Source of the DNA: Neocallimastix lanati (nom. inval.)
Lineage: Eukaryota > Neocallimastigomycota > Neocallimastigomycetes > Neocallimastigales > Neocallimastigaceae
NCBI GenBank assembly: GCA_016946835.1
Contig: JACVTC010000034.1
Coordinates: 310,001-374,000, forward strand
Direction of reading: 5' to 3'
Length of the DNA stretch: 64,000 nt
In this document: positions 20,853 to 32,948 of the stretch, piece by piece
How positions within the stretch are numbered: the stretch's first letter is position 1
Layout: each line of letters starts with the position of its first letter
Program-made: the position numbers and the translations under genes
Notes under the pieces: model-generated
The model's input: the letters and a program-made list of their open reading frames with translations, nothing else
What the model was told of the DNA's origin: nothing
Databases searched by the model: none

Positions 20853-23190
20853 TTCAGGGAAGTTCTCAATCTTCCAGATCTTGTAATAAAATTGATAATA
20901 AATATTACAAACCTAAATTTCCAAATTCTAATAAAGAATCATACATAATTCCTAATCAAAAACATTTAAAATTTGATTTAAATGATATTAAACGAAAAAC
21001 CCTTGAAGTAAATAGTAATACTTCTTCTAATCAAACAAATAAGAAATTTAAATTAAAAGACAATCCAATTCCAATTAAAACTAAAGCTCTTTTATAAAAG
21101 AACAAACAAGAATCTAATAATTCTAAAATCGATAATAATTTTAGAAATAATCTTCCTACACCAAGTAATAATACTGATAATCTGGAAATATTAGATACCT
21201 CTTTTATTGCTAACAAAAATATTAGATCTGCAAAAAAAATTAATAAAGAAATAAGAAATAAAAATCGTTTGGAAAGCGATGTTCAATATGACAAGAACAT
21301 CTCAACTGAAAATAAAAATTCTAAAACTAATGATAAAACAAACTTTTATGATTATCTAAGGGCAACAAATATGCTCAAAGATACTAACGAGTATGATCTT
21401 TTCGATTCATTGAACAATACGAATGCAAGAATAACCTTTGGTCAATTATTCTCTGTCAGTCCTCTTTTACGTAGACTTTGTATTAAAAGATTAAAATTAA
21501 ATCCTAATTACATTAGAAAAATTAATTCAATATATAACTTTAATGAAAGTAAAATTGACAATGAATCTTTAGAAAAGTCTACCACAAATCACCATAATAG
21601 AGTTTATCATGAAGAACTGGAATCGCTTGATTTGAATAATTCTCCTCATTCAAACTTAAAAAATAACATTAATATTATTCAAAAATCGAATATTGCTTCT
21701 GTAATGAGTAAAATAAAAGATATTCCAGTTAAAGTTTTAATTGATACAGGATCCAATGTTAATGTAATTAATAAATCATTTTTTAAGAAAATCTCCTCCC
21801 AAAACCAATCTAAGAAGAATGAAGAGACTTTCTTTAAACTTGCTTCAAATACGGTAATACGTTCTAATTCAACAGTAGACCTTTGCCTTTCCTTTAAGAA
21901 TACTAATATCACTTCCAAATTCTGGATTCTTGATGACAAGGATTCCTGTTACGATATTATTTTGGGAAGAACTTCACAAAAAGAACATAGGCTTTATATT
22001 GACCCTGACGATGATGCTCTATATAAGAAAACTGATAATAAACCAATTTGTGTTGCTAACCCTGTTCCGTTTCTAAATTCTGTTAAAAGCATCTTTACTA
22101 TTTCTATTAGGAACTATAAACGAAAAATCTCTAATTTGGAAGACCTCGCCAACGAAGAAACTAGTACTTTTAATAATTTGTTAAAGGAATTTGATGATGT
22201 TTTGGTAGACTCCATTGAAAAAGTCTCAATCGCTAAGGTGGAACCTCATTCCATCGAACTTACAAACTCGAATCCTATTAAATTACGTCCATATAAAATT
22301 TTGTTGGAAAAATCGAATGCTTTGAAAGAAGAAATTATCAAGCTAATAAAGTATGGTTTTATCGAACCATCCCATTCTCCATGGTCGTTTCCGGTCATTC
22401 CAGTTAAGAAAAAAAATGGGATGTGGAGATTATGCGTCGATTACCGACGCCTAAATGATATGACAATTAAAGATGCCTACGCACTGTCATTTATCGACGA
22501 ACTTCTTGAATCATTTCATGGAGCAAGATTTTTCTCCGCTCTTGATCTCTTCTCAGGATATTATTAAATCCCTGTTAACCCAAAGGACAAGGAAAAAACC
22601 TCTTTCACTACAAAGTTCGGAAACTACCAGTTCAACGTGATGCCCTTCGGACTTACTAATGCTCCTGCTACTTTTCAGCGGGAGATGAACAGAATACTGA
22701 TGCCCTAAATTGGTAAATGTCTATTTGTTTACATAGATGATATTTTGGTATATTCTCCCACGTTTGAACAACATATTATGGATCTTAAAAAACTATTTTT
22801 ATTACTGAGAAAAGCTCATCTATCTGTCAACATTGATAAGTGCAAATTTTGTAGCAAATCTGTTGAAGTTCTTGGTCACATCTTAACTAGCGAAGGTTTA
22901 AAACCGGTTCCAGATAAAATACAAGCTATAAAATCATGGAAACCTCCAGCTAATGTTAATCAATTACGATCATTTTTAGGTCTAGTAGGCTATTATAGAA
23001 AGTTTATACCTAATTTTGCAAGCCTTTCTGACAACTTATACAAGTTAACTAGTCCAAAATCGTCTTTTATATGGACTATAGAACACAATGAAAACTATCT
23101 TAAATTGAAAAACGCTTTATGCTTTAATCCTATACTCAGTTATTCAAATTGTAAAAATCCTTTTATAATTTCGTACAGATGCCTCCACCT
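20835..23190 (+). pseudogene. gypsy protease and reverse transcriptase
   Basis: One reading frame with three TAA stops (21095-21097, 22565-22567, 22706-22708). A basic, Asn-rich region leads to the retropepsin site VLIDTGSNVNVI near 21736 and its flap segment (YDIILGRTS). RT follows: GFIEPSHSPWSFPVIPVKKK, WRLCVDYRRLND, FSALDLFSGYY then stop, [14 protein letters not shown], catalytic FVYIDDILVYS near 22728, and LGHILTSEGL. The stop at 22565 sits where gypsy RT has a conserved Gln (GYYQI), consistent with CAA to TAA. The frame is left near 23190, just before RNase H. Confidence 0.9.
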
Positions 23191-24758
23191 ACCCTACTGG
23201 AGCCGTTTTGCTTCAAGTTCCAGCTAATTCTAATACAGAACACCCGGTTTATTGTGTAAATCGCACTCTCAAGGAAGCCGAACGCCACTATTCAGTTACT
23301 GAAAAGGAAGGCTGTGCTATCATATTTGCTTTAAAGAAATTCAGGCCTTATATCTCAGCTTCCCCTTTCACTGTTAAACTTTTCACCGACCATAAACCAT
23401 TAATTGGTTATTTTAAATAAAGCATTCCAATAAGTGATCACCATATCCGTTGGATTTCCCTTTTTAACGAATTCATAGTAGAATTAATTTATGAAAAAGG
23501 TAAAAACAATATTTTCGCAGATGCTTTGTCCAGATTACCTTCTAGTAACCTTCCTGAAATTAATTCTATTTCTGCTATTCTTTCTTCATCTTTGGAATAT
23601 ACTCCTAAGCCTATTTCAGATTACATAAAAAATAATTACTCGTTTATTGATAATAAATTAGTTTATAGGAATGACCAAGGAAAACTTCTTCAAGTTATAG
23701 AGGATGATAAAAAGAAATTTTCTTTGATTCAAAAGGCACATCTTGTGGGGCATGAAGGCGTCGAAAAAACACTAGCTCGACTCAAAGAATCATTTTACTG
23801 GCCAGGAATGTGGAACGATTTGAATCAAGTGGTAAAAACTTGCCTGGAATGCCAATATTTTCGTCCCAAACCAATTACAAAGAACTTATCTAATAATGTT
23901 TCCCCTGTAGAAAGACCTTTTATTAGGGTAGGACTAGATATTGTAGGTCCTTTACCAATTACTCGCTCTGGTAATCAATACCTTATTGTTTTAGTGGACT
24001 ACACAACAAAATGGGAAGAAGCCTCTCCATTACAGCATATTAAAAGTACTGATGTTATAAACTTCCTTAAAGACATTTTTGCTAGACATGGAGTGCCAGA
24101 AGTTATAATTACGAACAATGGATCTCAATTTTCTTCTGATGTAACTAAGGCTATGATTGATCTTTATGGTGCTTGGGTTCGTTTTGTTGCTCCTCATCAT
24201 CCGGAAGCCAATGGCCAAATTGAAAACCGTAACCGTGAAAAAGTTAAAATATTACGACATCTTTGTAAGGACCAAACAAAATGGGATGAATATATTCCAG
24301 CCGTTCTCTGGGCCTTGCGAACTTCTAAGTCCAGCGTTACAGGATTCTCAAGTTTTGAACTACTTTATGGAAGGCAAGACTTATGGCCACTAAGTGTAGT
24401 AATTCCAGACATTGTAAGAGCTCCAGACGAATCAGAAATTGAGTATAACGCAAGAAGATTTATACGACATCAAGCTTGGGTTCAAGAGGCTATTGCAAAT
24501 ATTCAACAAGCTCATTCATACTGGCTACAACGTATACAGGCCTCAAACAGTACACAACAAGAATACAAACCAGGAGATCTAGTTTTAGTAAGATATATCG
24601 GAAGAAAAAAATTAGATCCCTTCTTTATTGGTCCTTTTCGACTACTTAAAGCTTCGAAGTTCAATACTTTAGTGCTAGAAACTGTGGACACACATAAGCA
24701 ATTAGAAAGAAATATTCATATTAAAAACGTTAAGCCATATTTAGTTCCAATAGTATAA
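23180..24758 (+). pseudogene. gypsy RNase H and integrase
   Basis: The frame is open from about 23190 to the TAA at 24756-24758 except for one TAA at 23418-23420. RNase H shows DAS-type start sequence near 23178, KEAERHYSVTEKE, LFTDHKPL and FADALSRLP. Integrase follows: zinc finger H...H...CLEC (AHLVGHEG to TCLECQYF), core D in VGLDIVGPLP, and E in EANGQIENRN. The C-terminal segment has YKPGDLVLVRYIGRKKLDPFFIGPF, the GPY/F-like module of gypsy integrases. The second catalytic Asp of the T-D-N-G motif is changed to Asn (TNNGSQ, codon 24114-24116 AAC). This alone should abolish strand transfer. Confidence 0.92.
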
Positions 24759-24823
24759 TATAACAAAATTTTATTATTATTTATTGTGGTTCTTTTATTC
24801 ATCTGCTTTCAAGAAGCCATCTT

Positions 24824-24837
24824 AGGGGGTGAGATCT
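24824..24837 (+). promoter_or_regulatory. gypsy polypurine tract
   Basis: AGGGGGTGAGATCT lies directly before the 3' LTR. It is the expected plus-strand primer and is conspicuous in this AT-rich sequence. Confidence 0.8.
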
Positions 24838-25452
24838 TGATAAATAATAATAAATTAAACTATAAATATTAATAATAATAAATTATTAAAAATTAATTAA
24901 ATTAATTAAATTACTAAAATTACTTAAATTAATTTGAATAATATAATTAAATAAATTAAATTAAAAATTAATATTAAATATTTTTAGTAAAATTATTATA
25001 ATTATAAATAGTTAATTTTCTAAATTATTTTTATTTTTATTTTAAATTATAATATTATATTAATAACTTTTATATTATTTATTATAAAAGAAATATATTT
25101 AATATTTCTTTAAGTTATTACTATATATTCAATAATTGTTTTAATTATTATTTTTTTGTATAATTAACTAAATTATTTTTATATATATTCAATACTTTTA
25201 ATTAAAATATAAGAATTATGCTTAAATATATTAAATAGTTTATTTTTGCAAACAAATATTATTTTATTTTAATTATTAAATATAAAAGAGAGAAAAATGT
25301 ACTTAATAAAAATGTAACGATTATTAAAAATTTATTCTTAATAAAAATATTAAAAATAAAATATTTTTATAAATAAATAATAATAATAAGTTCAAATAAT
25401 AATAATATTAAAAAATATTATTATTCAAACGATAACTACTAAATAGTTATCA
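24838..25452 (+). repeat. gypsy 3' LTR (615 bp)
   Basis: Direct copy of 19137-19750, ending TAGTTATCA. It is followed by ATGTTGATATCGTTACA, the terminus seen in repeat G copy 1. Confidence 0.95.
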
Positions 25453-25468
25453 ATGTTGATATCGTTAC

Positions 25469-26615
25469 AATTATTAATTTTTTCAGCTTTTCCGTTTATT
25501 TCTGGGAAATAAAGAGAAGAATACACCTTTTCAATACCATTTTCTTTACAATATTTATTTATCTTTTTATTTTTATATTCCTTTCCTCCATCGGATTTAA
25601 ATATTTTTATTGTATAATCCTTAAATTGATTATTTAGATAGGTAAAGAATTCTATTATTCTATTATTTTATCTGGAGCTTCAGCTTTTGACTTGAGAGTA
25701 AATATTCAGACTTTTCTAGAGAATTCGTCCATTATTGTGAGAAAGTATTTCTTGTTATTAATAGATAGATTATATGGCCCAGAAATGTCTGAATGAATTA
25801 TTTCCAGAAGTTCTTTTTCCTTTGGAGTTTACCCATTATAAGATCCCCTCCTCATCTTTGAAATTTTGCAATCTATGCATGGAGGAGTTTTTATATTATG
25901 CAGTTCTAGGTATTTAGGTAAATTACTTTGATAAAATGGCCTAATCTTCTATGTTATATTTCAATACTTTTGTCATCTAATTTACCTATATGCATTATAT
26001 CATTTCCTATTATTTTATTACTGTTGAAGTTTTGTGTTTTGATAGGAAATTGATCATATTTAGATGATAGAAAAGTACCTAGATTAGTTTTATTTTTATC
26101 CCATAATTTTAATCTTGCTTTTTCTCCATCAGAAGAATTAATTAAAGAAATAAATCCTGATTTTGCAAGTTCTATACTAATAAGATTTTTATGAACATGT
26201 TTGGATAATAAAACTTTTTCAAGTTTAATATATTGTTTATTTATGAAACATTCATAAGTTCCATATCCTTCAAATTGGCAAATTAAACCATTTGCACAAC
26301 ACAACTTAATGGTTTCATATTTAAAGTTAACGAGTAAAGATTTATCATTTGTTTCATGTTCGCCGTCACCTGTATCATAAAACCATGTAACATCATCTGT
26401 TATTACGTTACTATGATTAATAAAATCAATAGATTTATTGTATATATTATCAAAATCATGAGTATATTTATTATTATTTGGAATAATCTCCAATAAATTT
26501 ATATTTTTCATTAAATTTTTATTATTTTGCTTTCTCTGATATATTAATGCTTTAGCATCCTCAAAATCAAAGTTTTCATCATAATTTCTAGTATTATCAG
26601 AGTAATCCTTGAGTT
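25469..26615 (-). pseudogene. copia protease-integrase remnant
   Basis: On the minus strand, codons from about 26615 (DYSDNTRNYDENFDFEDA) run into the open frame 26511-25954. That frame holds the copia protease site WFYDTGDGEHETND near residue 44 and the pre-integrase stretch KHVHKNLISIELAKSG. From 25953 to 25469 an integrase follows in broken frames: RRLGHF, PCIDCKISKMRRG, IIHSDISGPY, YFLTIMDEFSRKV, FKSDGGKEYKNKK and EINGKAEKIN. The left end is cut by GATATCGTTACA (repeat-G-like) next to the gypsy LTR. The right end abuts a poly-T run. No LTR was found for it. Confidence 0.85.
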
Positions 26616-27430
26616 TTTTTTTTTTTTTTATGTTATTTATTTATTTAATATAATAATACGAAAGTATTATGGTTAACAAAGAGAGAAATGGATAGTACAT
26701 TCATGATGTTTTATATAGAATGTATATCACATGAATACATTTGTTACGTAAATACAAGTTACACAAAATAATTAAAATGATTTTTGACATAAATTTATCC
26801 AATATAAAATAAGATAAACGTATTAACTAATTTACTGAAAAGTGGTGGTCCACTTATAAATAAAACAATAGGCAACACCGAAAATTAATAATAAGCTAAA
26901 AACGTTTTATAAAAAATTTGTTTTATTAATTTATTAAAATAAAATTTATTAAATTAATTATTTATTAATTATTTAATTAATTTTGTAATATATCAAATTA
27001 CTTATTATTAACTGATAAATTAATAAAAGCACGAATTTTTTAAAAATATTTCTTTTGTGAAAATTTTACTCATATTTATATTTTTTACGGAAAAACAGTT
27101 TGTATGATTTTCAAAAATTTTAGAATCTTAGAAAAATCGTTTAAAACTGATTTTTTCGGTTAAATTAGAAACTAATGGAAGAAAGGATAAAATAAAAAAA
27201 AAATTCAATTTGATTATTAAGAATTTCTATGAAATTCTTAAAGAAAATACAGAAAGAATTAACTAGAACAATGAAAATAAAATATTTAAAAAGTAGGTTT
27301 AAGTGTGAATCAAACTTGAGTAGTTCGATTTATGGCTATAGCTCTAACAGCTATACCAAAATTTCCTTTTACAAATTTTTGTTATTGTTTGCTTATTATC
27401 TTAATTTAGAATTTAATTTCTAAGAGTGAT
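26616..27430. other. AT-rich spacer
   Basis: A T-run at 26615-26630, then no credible gene. The 64-codon frame at 27229 has no recognisable feature. Local inverted bits such as AAGTGGTGGTCCACTT (26841-26856) are short. Confidence 0.5.
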
Positions 27431-27846
27431 AATATTAAAGTTTTGAGATAATTTGGTCTTAACTATTAGGTCAAGATGCCAAATTATAGTAATTAATTAA
27501 TAATTTAAATTTACTCTTATTTAAAACATATTGTTATTAGTAAATTTTATAAATAAGTTTTTATTTAAAATATAAATTTTACTTAATCTTAATAATATTT
27601 TATTACATTATATTTTATATAATTATTACTATAATTAAATTGCAATAATCCTACAAAGGATTAATCAAAAGATTTAAACTTGTATTTATATAAAATAATT
27701 AATTATTAAAATATTAATTATTAAATATGAATATGAATATGTATTAGTATTAATATAAGTTTGATATTGACAATATAAAATAAGATAATAATATAAATAT
27801 TTAATATAAATAAAATATAAGAATCTAATATAGCTAAATATTATAT
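27431..27846 (+). repeat. repeat L copy 1
   Basis: Reverse complement of 36197-36598 at high similarity. Landmarks are TTTGGTCTTAAC...CAAGATGCCAAATTATAG and AATCCTACAAAGGATTAATCAAAAG. It is non-coding, and its identity as LTR or other TE is unknown. Confidence 0.8.
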
Positions 27847-28739
27847 TTTATATCATTATTTAATATATATTAATTTCAATATGTTAATAATATTTAGTAT
27901 AACAAAATTAAATGTTTTATAATCAACAAATTAAAATTTTATTAAAACACAAAATATCTTAAACTATAAAGAAAAGCAAATTTCTTAAAGTTAAAAAATA
28001 ATAAAATTTTAAATTAATATTTTTTGAGAAATTAATTATTTTTATTTATTAATTCTTCTTCTTTAAGTTTGAGATTTTTTTACAAGTTTATATATTTTTC
28101 TTTTAAATTAAAGATTTTAAAATAAAACTATCTAATTATTATTTTTAAACAATTATCATTATTTTTAAACTTAAGTTTACATTAAGATTTTTTATAATAT
28201 ATCATTTTTAATTTTTATTATCAAAATTACATTGTTCTTTAAAATAAAATATTTAATATTTAATAATTTTAATTATTTTAACAATTTAATTTATTTATAT
28301 TATTTATTTAAAATATTTACTATTATTATTATTTAATTTATAGTTATTGTTTAGATGGTATTATGATTTATTTTATTTTGTTTAATAATTTATTCATTTT
28401 CAATAATACAATGTATATAATGTTTTATTGATTTATAATTTAATCCTTTATCATTTAAGAATTCGTTACATTTACATAAAACATTAACAAAAGTACACTT
28501 TAATAAATTTGTGTTAAGTTAATAACTGAATTTCAATTTAATTCAATTTCAACTTCAATAATTCAGTTATTTGAATTTCAATGTTAATAAATAATAATAT
28601 ATAATAAACATTATTAAATTAACTTAATTAAAATATTTAGAAAATAGTCTAGGCCAACTAACTGACTAAATATTATTAACCTATTGAAATTAATCTTATA
28701 TATTAAATAATTTAAACACGTGATTGCCGTATTAAATTA
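27847..28739. other. AT-rich spacer left of copia B
   Basis: No gene seen. Contains short AT repeats only. Confidence 0.5.
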
Positions 28740-28744
28740 ATTTC

Positions 28745-29020
28745 TGTTAAGTATTATGAATGTCATAAGAACATTATGCACAACATATATAATACGTCTC
28801 ATAAAGCTTCATTAGCTATAACTTTATTTTGTATATAGTTATTTTATAGTTTAATTAAAATTAAACTATTAATTTGGTTGTTGATTTTATAATAATAAAA
28901 TATATGTATTTTTTATATAACAAATAAAAAATAAATAAATAAATAAAATTATATAATAAATATATACAAATCACCAGGTATGCTATATTTTCGTGTTCTC
29001 TGAATTCACAACCTTGAACA
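28745..29020 (+). repeat. 5' LTR of copia B (276 bp)
   Basis: Starts TGTTAAGTATTATG and ends CACAACCTTGAACA. Lacks the TGTGGC motif seen in the other copia LTRs; the corresponding place reads ACG(T/C)CTCATAAAGC. Confidence 0.95.
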
Positions 29021-29034
29021 GATTAAGAGTCTCA
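29021..29034 (+). promoter_or_regulatory. primer-binding site of copia B
   Basis: GATTAAGAGTCTCA directly after the LTR, complementary to the tRNA-Lys(CUU) anticodon arm. Same sequence as in C, D and H. Confidence 0.85.
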
Positions 29035-29148
29035 TTTGACTCTAAGAGACAACTCGAATATATAAATCCTTAAGGAAATATTAAATCTATTTATTTTAAA
29101 ATAAATTATTATTTTATTAAAAATTGTTAAAACATTTAATTCTTAAGA

Positions 29149-30100
29149 TGGGAGTAAAATCTAAAAAAAGTATCCCAATCATCACAGAATACTGAAGATG
29201 AAATGAAATAAATGAAACTACTATTAAAGGTACATCTTCTACCCCTAAAGTCAGTACAGTGCAAAACAATAACACTACTAACACTGTAATAATTGACATG
29301 ACCAAAAGATCCGTGCTTAATTACACTAATTTTGGACTCACTACTGAAAACTTTCCAAGATGATTTAGAGCTTTGAAACGACATTTAACAGCATTAAAAT
29401 TAATTCAATATATTAATGTCAAAATAGACCCTATGAACATGGATGAAACTCAAAATGAAGATATAACGCAACTCAACCTATATTGAGAATAGTTTAGATG
29501 ACCCAACAAGTAAATTTCTTATTGACTGTCGAACAGCTTTCTAAATGAATGAAGAACTGAAAGGTAGATTTGATCAGTCAGATCCATCAAAGCTATATGA
29601 AATTGAACATAAAATTAAAACATTAATGATAGAAAATAATGATTGTAAATTATACCTAGATAATTTAAATACACTTTTTGATTCTCATAAAAGGGAAGCT
29701 AATGAATTCGACAAGTCATTGTTAGATGAAGAAATTAAAATTTTGTTTGCAGCTGATGAACTTGTCAAAATAGGTATTCACCCAATAAACTTTATTCAAT
29801 TTAAAACTTTTGGTGAATTAAAAAATTCAATTACAGAAATGGAAATATTTATTAAAAAATATAAGAAATGAAAAAAATAGTAGAAAATCCAATTCATAAG
29901 TAAATGTGTCAGTAAAACTGATACTAAAAAATCAAATAATAAAAATCATGAAATTAAGAACAAAGAAAATTATTGCTACATATGTCATAAAGATGGACAC
30001 ACCACTGACACATGTTTCTTTAATACTAAAAGGAAAAATAAAAATAATCCTAGAAAAAACGATAATAGAAAACAATAATATTAAAAATGAATCAAATTCT
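29149..30100 (+). pseudogene. copia B Gag with CCHC knuckle
   Basis: Readable in pieces: a region with FRALKRHLTALKLIQY, preceded by a Trp-to-TGA at 29361-29363; then an open 108-codon stretch 29545-29871 (KLYEIEHKIKTLMIEN, LDNLNTLFDSH). The knuckle CYICHKDGHTTDTC at 29974-30015 fits CX2CX4HX4C. Several frame changes and stops separate the parts. Compared with the copia A Gag (2822-4005), it is homologous along its length. Confidence 0.85.
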
Positions 30101-30109
30101 ACTGATACT

Positions 30110-30470
30110 GAAGAAGAAAATACCAATGTTGGATTCTCTGGTAATATTATGGTAAATAGTATTACGCAAACCACAAAAGAAAATGCCAATACAGAATGGA
30201 TAATTGATTCAGGATGTCCTATCAATTTAACCAATGAAATTAAGAAATTAAAAAACACTAAAAATATTAAAAATAAATCAATTACGTATCCCAATGGTAA
30301 ATCCGAAAAAATTAAAAAAGTTGGAAAATACATTGGAGTCTTCGACAACGATTCTTTAAAACTATCAAATGTTTATTATGCTGATAATATTAAAAATAAT
30401 TTATTATCTACACATTATTTGGTTGTTAAAGGTTAAACTCTTATAATGGATTATGACGATATCGAAAATA
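30110..30470 (+). CDS. copia B aspartic protease region
   Basis: Open within 29906-30436. The first third of that frame is out of frame with Gag, and coding similarity begins near ESNSTDTEEENTNVGFSGNIMVN. The active site is WIIDSGCPINLT at 30197-30232 (D-S-G intact). The pre-integrase lead-in KNNLLSTHYLV ends at a stop near 30434. Matches the copia A protease (2295-2830) throughout. Confidence 0.85.
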
Positions 30471-31530
30471 AAGATTGTCTACAAATTTATAAGAATAATA
30501 AATTAATTTCAACAATTCACGCAAATAACGACTTCCTATTCACTTTAAATACTCAAAGTATAAATAATTATAGTTTAGTCAATAATACAAATGTAATAAA
30601 CTTTGATTATGATTTATAGCATGCAAGACTAGGACATTTCAACAACAATAAAATATTCAAGAATTTGTTTTAAAGCATATAAACTTACATAATAAAAAGG
30701 ATTGTCCTCAATGCCATATTAGTAAAATGAAGAAAAAGCCTTTTTACACATCTATTAATAAATCAACACACCCACTTCAATACATTCAAATGTTGTTGGA
30801 AAATTTATTTTGTCATACAATGGTTTCAATTATTATGTTGCATTCTTAGATGATTTCTCAAGAAAATGCTGGATTTATTTATTAAAAATAATAAATCTGA
30901 TGTCTGCAACGCATTTATTTATTTCCATAAATTAATGAAAAATACTACCAACAATAATATCGTAACTCTTAAAACTGATAACGATAAGGAATATGATAAT
31001 ACTAATCTCATCAAATATCTTGCAGATAATGGTATTGAGTATATTCATTCTTCTCCAAATTGTCCTCAACAAAATGGTCGTGCAGAAAGCATTAATCAAA
31101 CTTTGAATAATTGCGCTAAAACTCTTTTATCTTCTGCTAAACTTCCTATTAATTTTTAGGATTTAGCAATTTTATGTGCTTGTCGTCTTTATAATCTAAA
31201 TCCTCATCAAGGTAACAACTCTCTTATTCTTGATGAAGTTTTCTTCAACAAGCCTGTTGATATATCTCATTTAAAGTCTTTGTTTGTAGAGTATACTTTT
31301 ATAACAATTACAAGAAAAATAAATTAGAAAACAATACTAAACCTGATATTTTTCTTGGATATGCTTCTGATTCTACAGGTTATAAAATTCTCGATATATC
31401 TACCAATTCTATCATATCTGCAAGAGATGTATGCTTTATGGAAAATATTCCTGGTTCTATCGAAACTACTTTCTTATCAAACGATTATGTTGATTCTCTT
31501 TTTGATTTTGATAATTAACAAATTGAGGGG
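30471..31530 (+). pseudogene. copia B integrase
   Basis: The zinc finger HARLGHFNNNKIF...CPQCHISKM spans 30618-30725, with a stop (TAG) at 30617-30619 replacing a Trp that copia A retains. The core has SxDVVGK-like sequence in a shifted frame, then the frame 30866-31159 with D in LKTDNDKEY (usually DNG) and E in QQNGRAESINQ. A second Trp-to-TAG at about 31157 follows KLPINF. The C-terminal part ILDEVFFNKPVDISHL, FLGYASDSTGYKILD and ENIPGS reads in two further frames. Inactive as written. Confidence 0.87.
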
Positions 31531-32034
31531 GAATATTCCAATAATAATTCAAACAATAATAATTCACAATTCATGAATAATCAAAATTTAAATAATAATT
31601 TAAACAATAATAATTCTAATACCAGGATTATTAATATAAATAATTCAAGTAATAATAATTCAGAAACTACAGATATTAATAACAATAATACTGAAACAAT
31701 AATTAATAATGATAATAATAATAAAAATAATATTACAAATAAACAAAACATTATTGAAAATAATGAAAATAATAACAAAAATAATAATAATATTAACACC
31801 AATGATAATAATCAAATTAAATCAGATAATGACAATAGTGAAACAAATACTAATAATAAAAGAAAATTTATTAATGAAAACAATAATGATAACAAAAATA
31901 ATAATGACGTTATTAAAGAAAATAATTTAAATCCAAAAAAGAAAAACAAAATTTTAAATATCAAACTTAATAATCCATCAAATTATGAGGAGCAATTAAC
32001 TCTAAAGAATCAAAACAATGGAAACAAGCTATAA
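31515..32034 (+). CDS. copia B Asn-rich linker
   Basis: The open stretch 31573-32034 encodes about 150 residues dominated by Asn with Lys, Ile and Asp, ending NPKKKNKILNIKLNNPSNYEE. The PSNYEE motif marks the entry to RT, as in copia A (PKSYDEAINS). The frame ends at 32034 through a small indel. It is low complexity and has no enzymatic motif. Confidence 0.75.
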
Positions 32035-32948
32035 ACAAAGAGCTTAATAACATGTATAATCAAAGAGTTATGGAAATAATTAATAATGTTCCTCGCAATG
32101 CAATATTAATTGATGGAAGATGGATATTTACAACAAAAGATGATAGAACGAAAAAGGTAGGATGGGTAGCTAAAGGTTTTAGACAAAGAGAAGGCATAGA
32201 TTATAATAACACATACTCTCCAGCAGTACAAGCTGATAGTCTTAGAATAACAATTGCAATAGCTGCCAGATATAATTGGAAATTAAAACAATTAGATATA
32301 AAAGCATCTTACCTGAATGCTAAATTAAAAGAAAAAATTTACATTATAATTCCAAAAGGAGATAAAAATTATAACAAAGGTAAATATTGGTTATTAAAGA
32401 AAGCTCTCTATGGTTTGAAACAAGCTGGTAGAGAATGGAATAAAGAAATTTCTAAATTCTTAATAAGTATAGGACATAAACAAATTAATACTGATAAATT
32501 TACTAAATATAAAAATAATAAATTATCATTAGTATTAAGTCTATATATTGATGATATTTTACTTACAGGTACTAATGAAGAAATAAAATATGTATCAAAC
32601 AAACTTCATAATAAATATCAAATTTCGAAATATACAAATGCAAATAAAATAATTTGAATAAACATTTTAAAAACAGATCAAGGATACAAAATTAATCAAA
32701 TAGACTATATAGAAAAATTAATTAAAAAATATAACATGAAGAAAATAAAACCAATCAAATATCCTAGTAGGAAAATACCTAAGGATGAAAGAGAAAATCT
32801 CCAGAAATTAACAAAACAATTTATAAATCAATTATTGGAGAATTATTATTTATAGCTACTAAAACAAGCCCGGATATAGCCTTTGCTATTAATCAAGTAG
32901 CAAGACATTCAGAAAATCAAAGAAAAAGTAGACTTAAAATCAGCTTAT
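32035..32948 (+). CDS. copia B reverse transcriptase
   Basis: The open stretch 32052-32657 reads ILIDGRWIFTTKDDRTKK, WVAKGFRQREGIDY, SPAVQADSLR, QLDIKASYLNAKLKEKIYI and ALYGLKQAGREW. The catalytic YIDDILLTG is at 32544-32570 (usually YVDD). A TGA at 32655-32657 replaces a Gly present in copia A (NKIIGIN), and coding continues (LKTDQGYKINQIDYIEKLI) in the same frame, then shifts near 32810 (ATKTSPDI). All palm motifs are present, but the frame is broken at the thumb. Confidence 0.9.

Larger units (their letters stand above)
19137..25452 (+). mobile_element. Ty3/gypsy retrotransposon, full length
   Basis: LTRs 19137-19750 and 24838-25452 are about 98% identical. Between them, in order, lie PBS, gag with CCHC, DTG protease, RT with YIDD, RNase H and integrase. 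The RT-RNase H-integrase order marks the Ty3/gypsy superfamily. A PPT (AGGGGGTGAGATCT, 24824-24837) precedes the 3' LTR. Flanks read AATGC on the left and AATGT on the right, a near-match TSD depending on where the LTR end is placed. The polyprotein carries four in-frame TAA codons and several frameshifts, so it is not autonomous. It appears to sit in repeat-G-like sequence, since TGATATCGTTACA follows directly. Confidence 0.95.

Noticed and set aside
20835-24758. Variant genetic code with TAA as Gln
   Set aside because: TAA also ends many frames where homology ends, and copia B has TAG and TGA at Trp positions. Ordinary nonsense mutations in dead elements explain this better.
27229-27423. 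64-codon ORF beginning MKFLKKIQKELTRTMK
   Set aside because: No homology signal, no neighbours supporting it, and of a length expected by chance.
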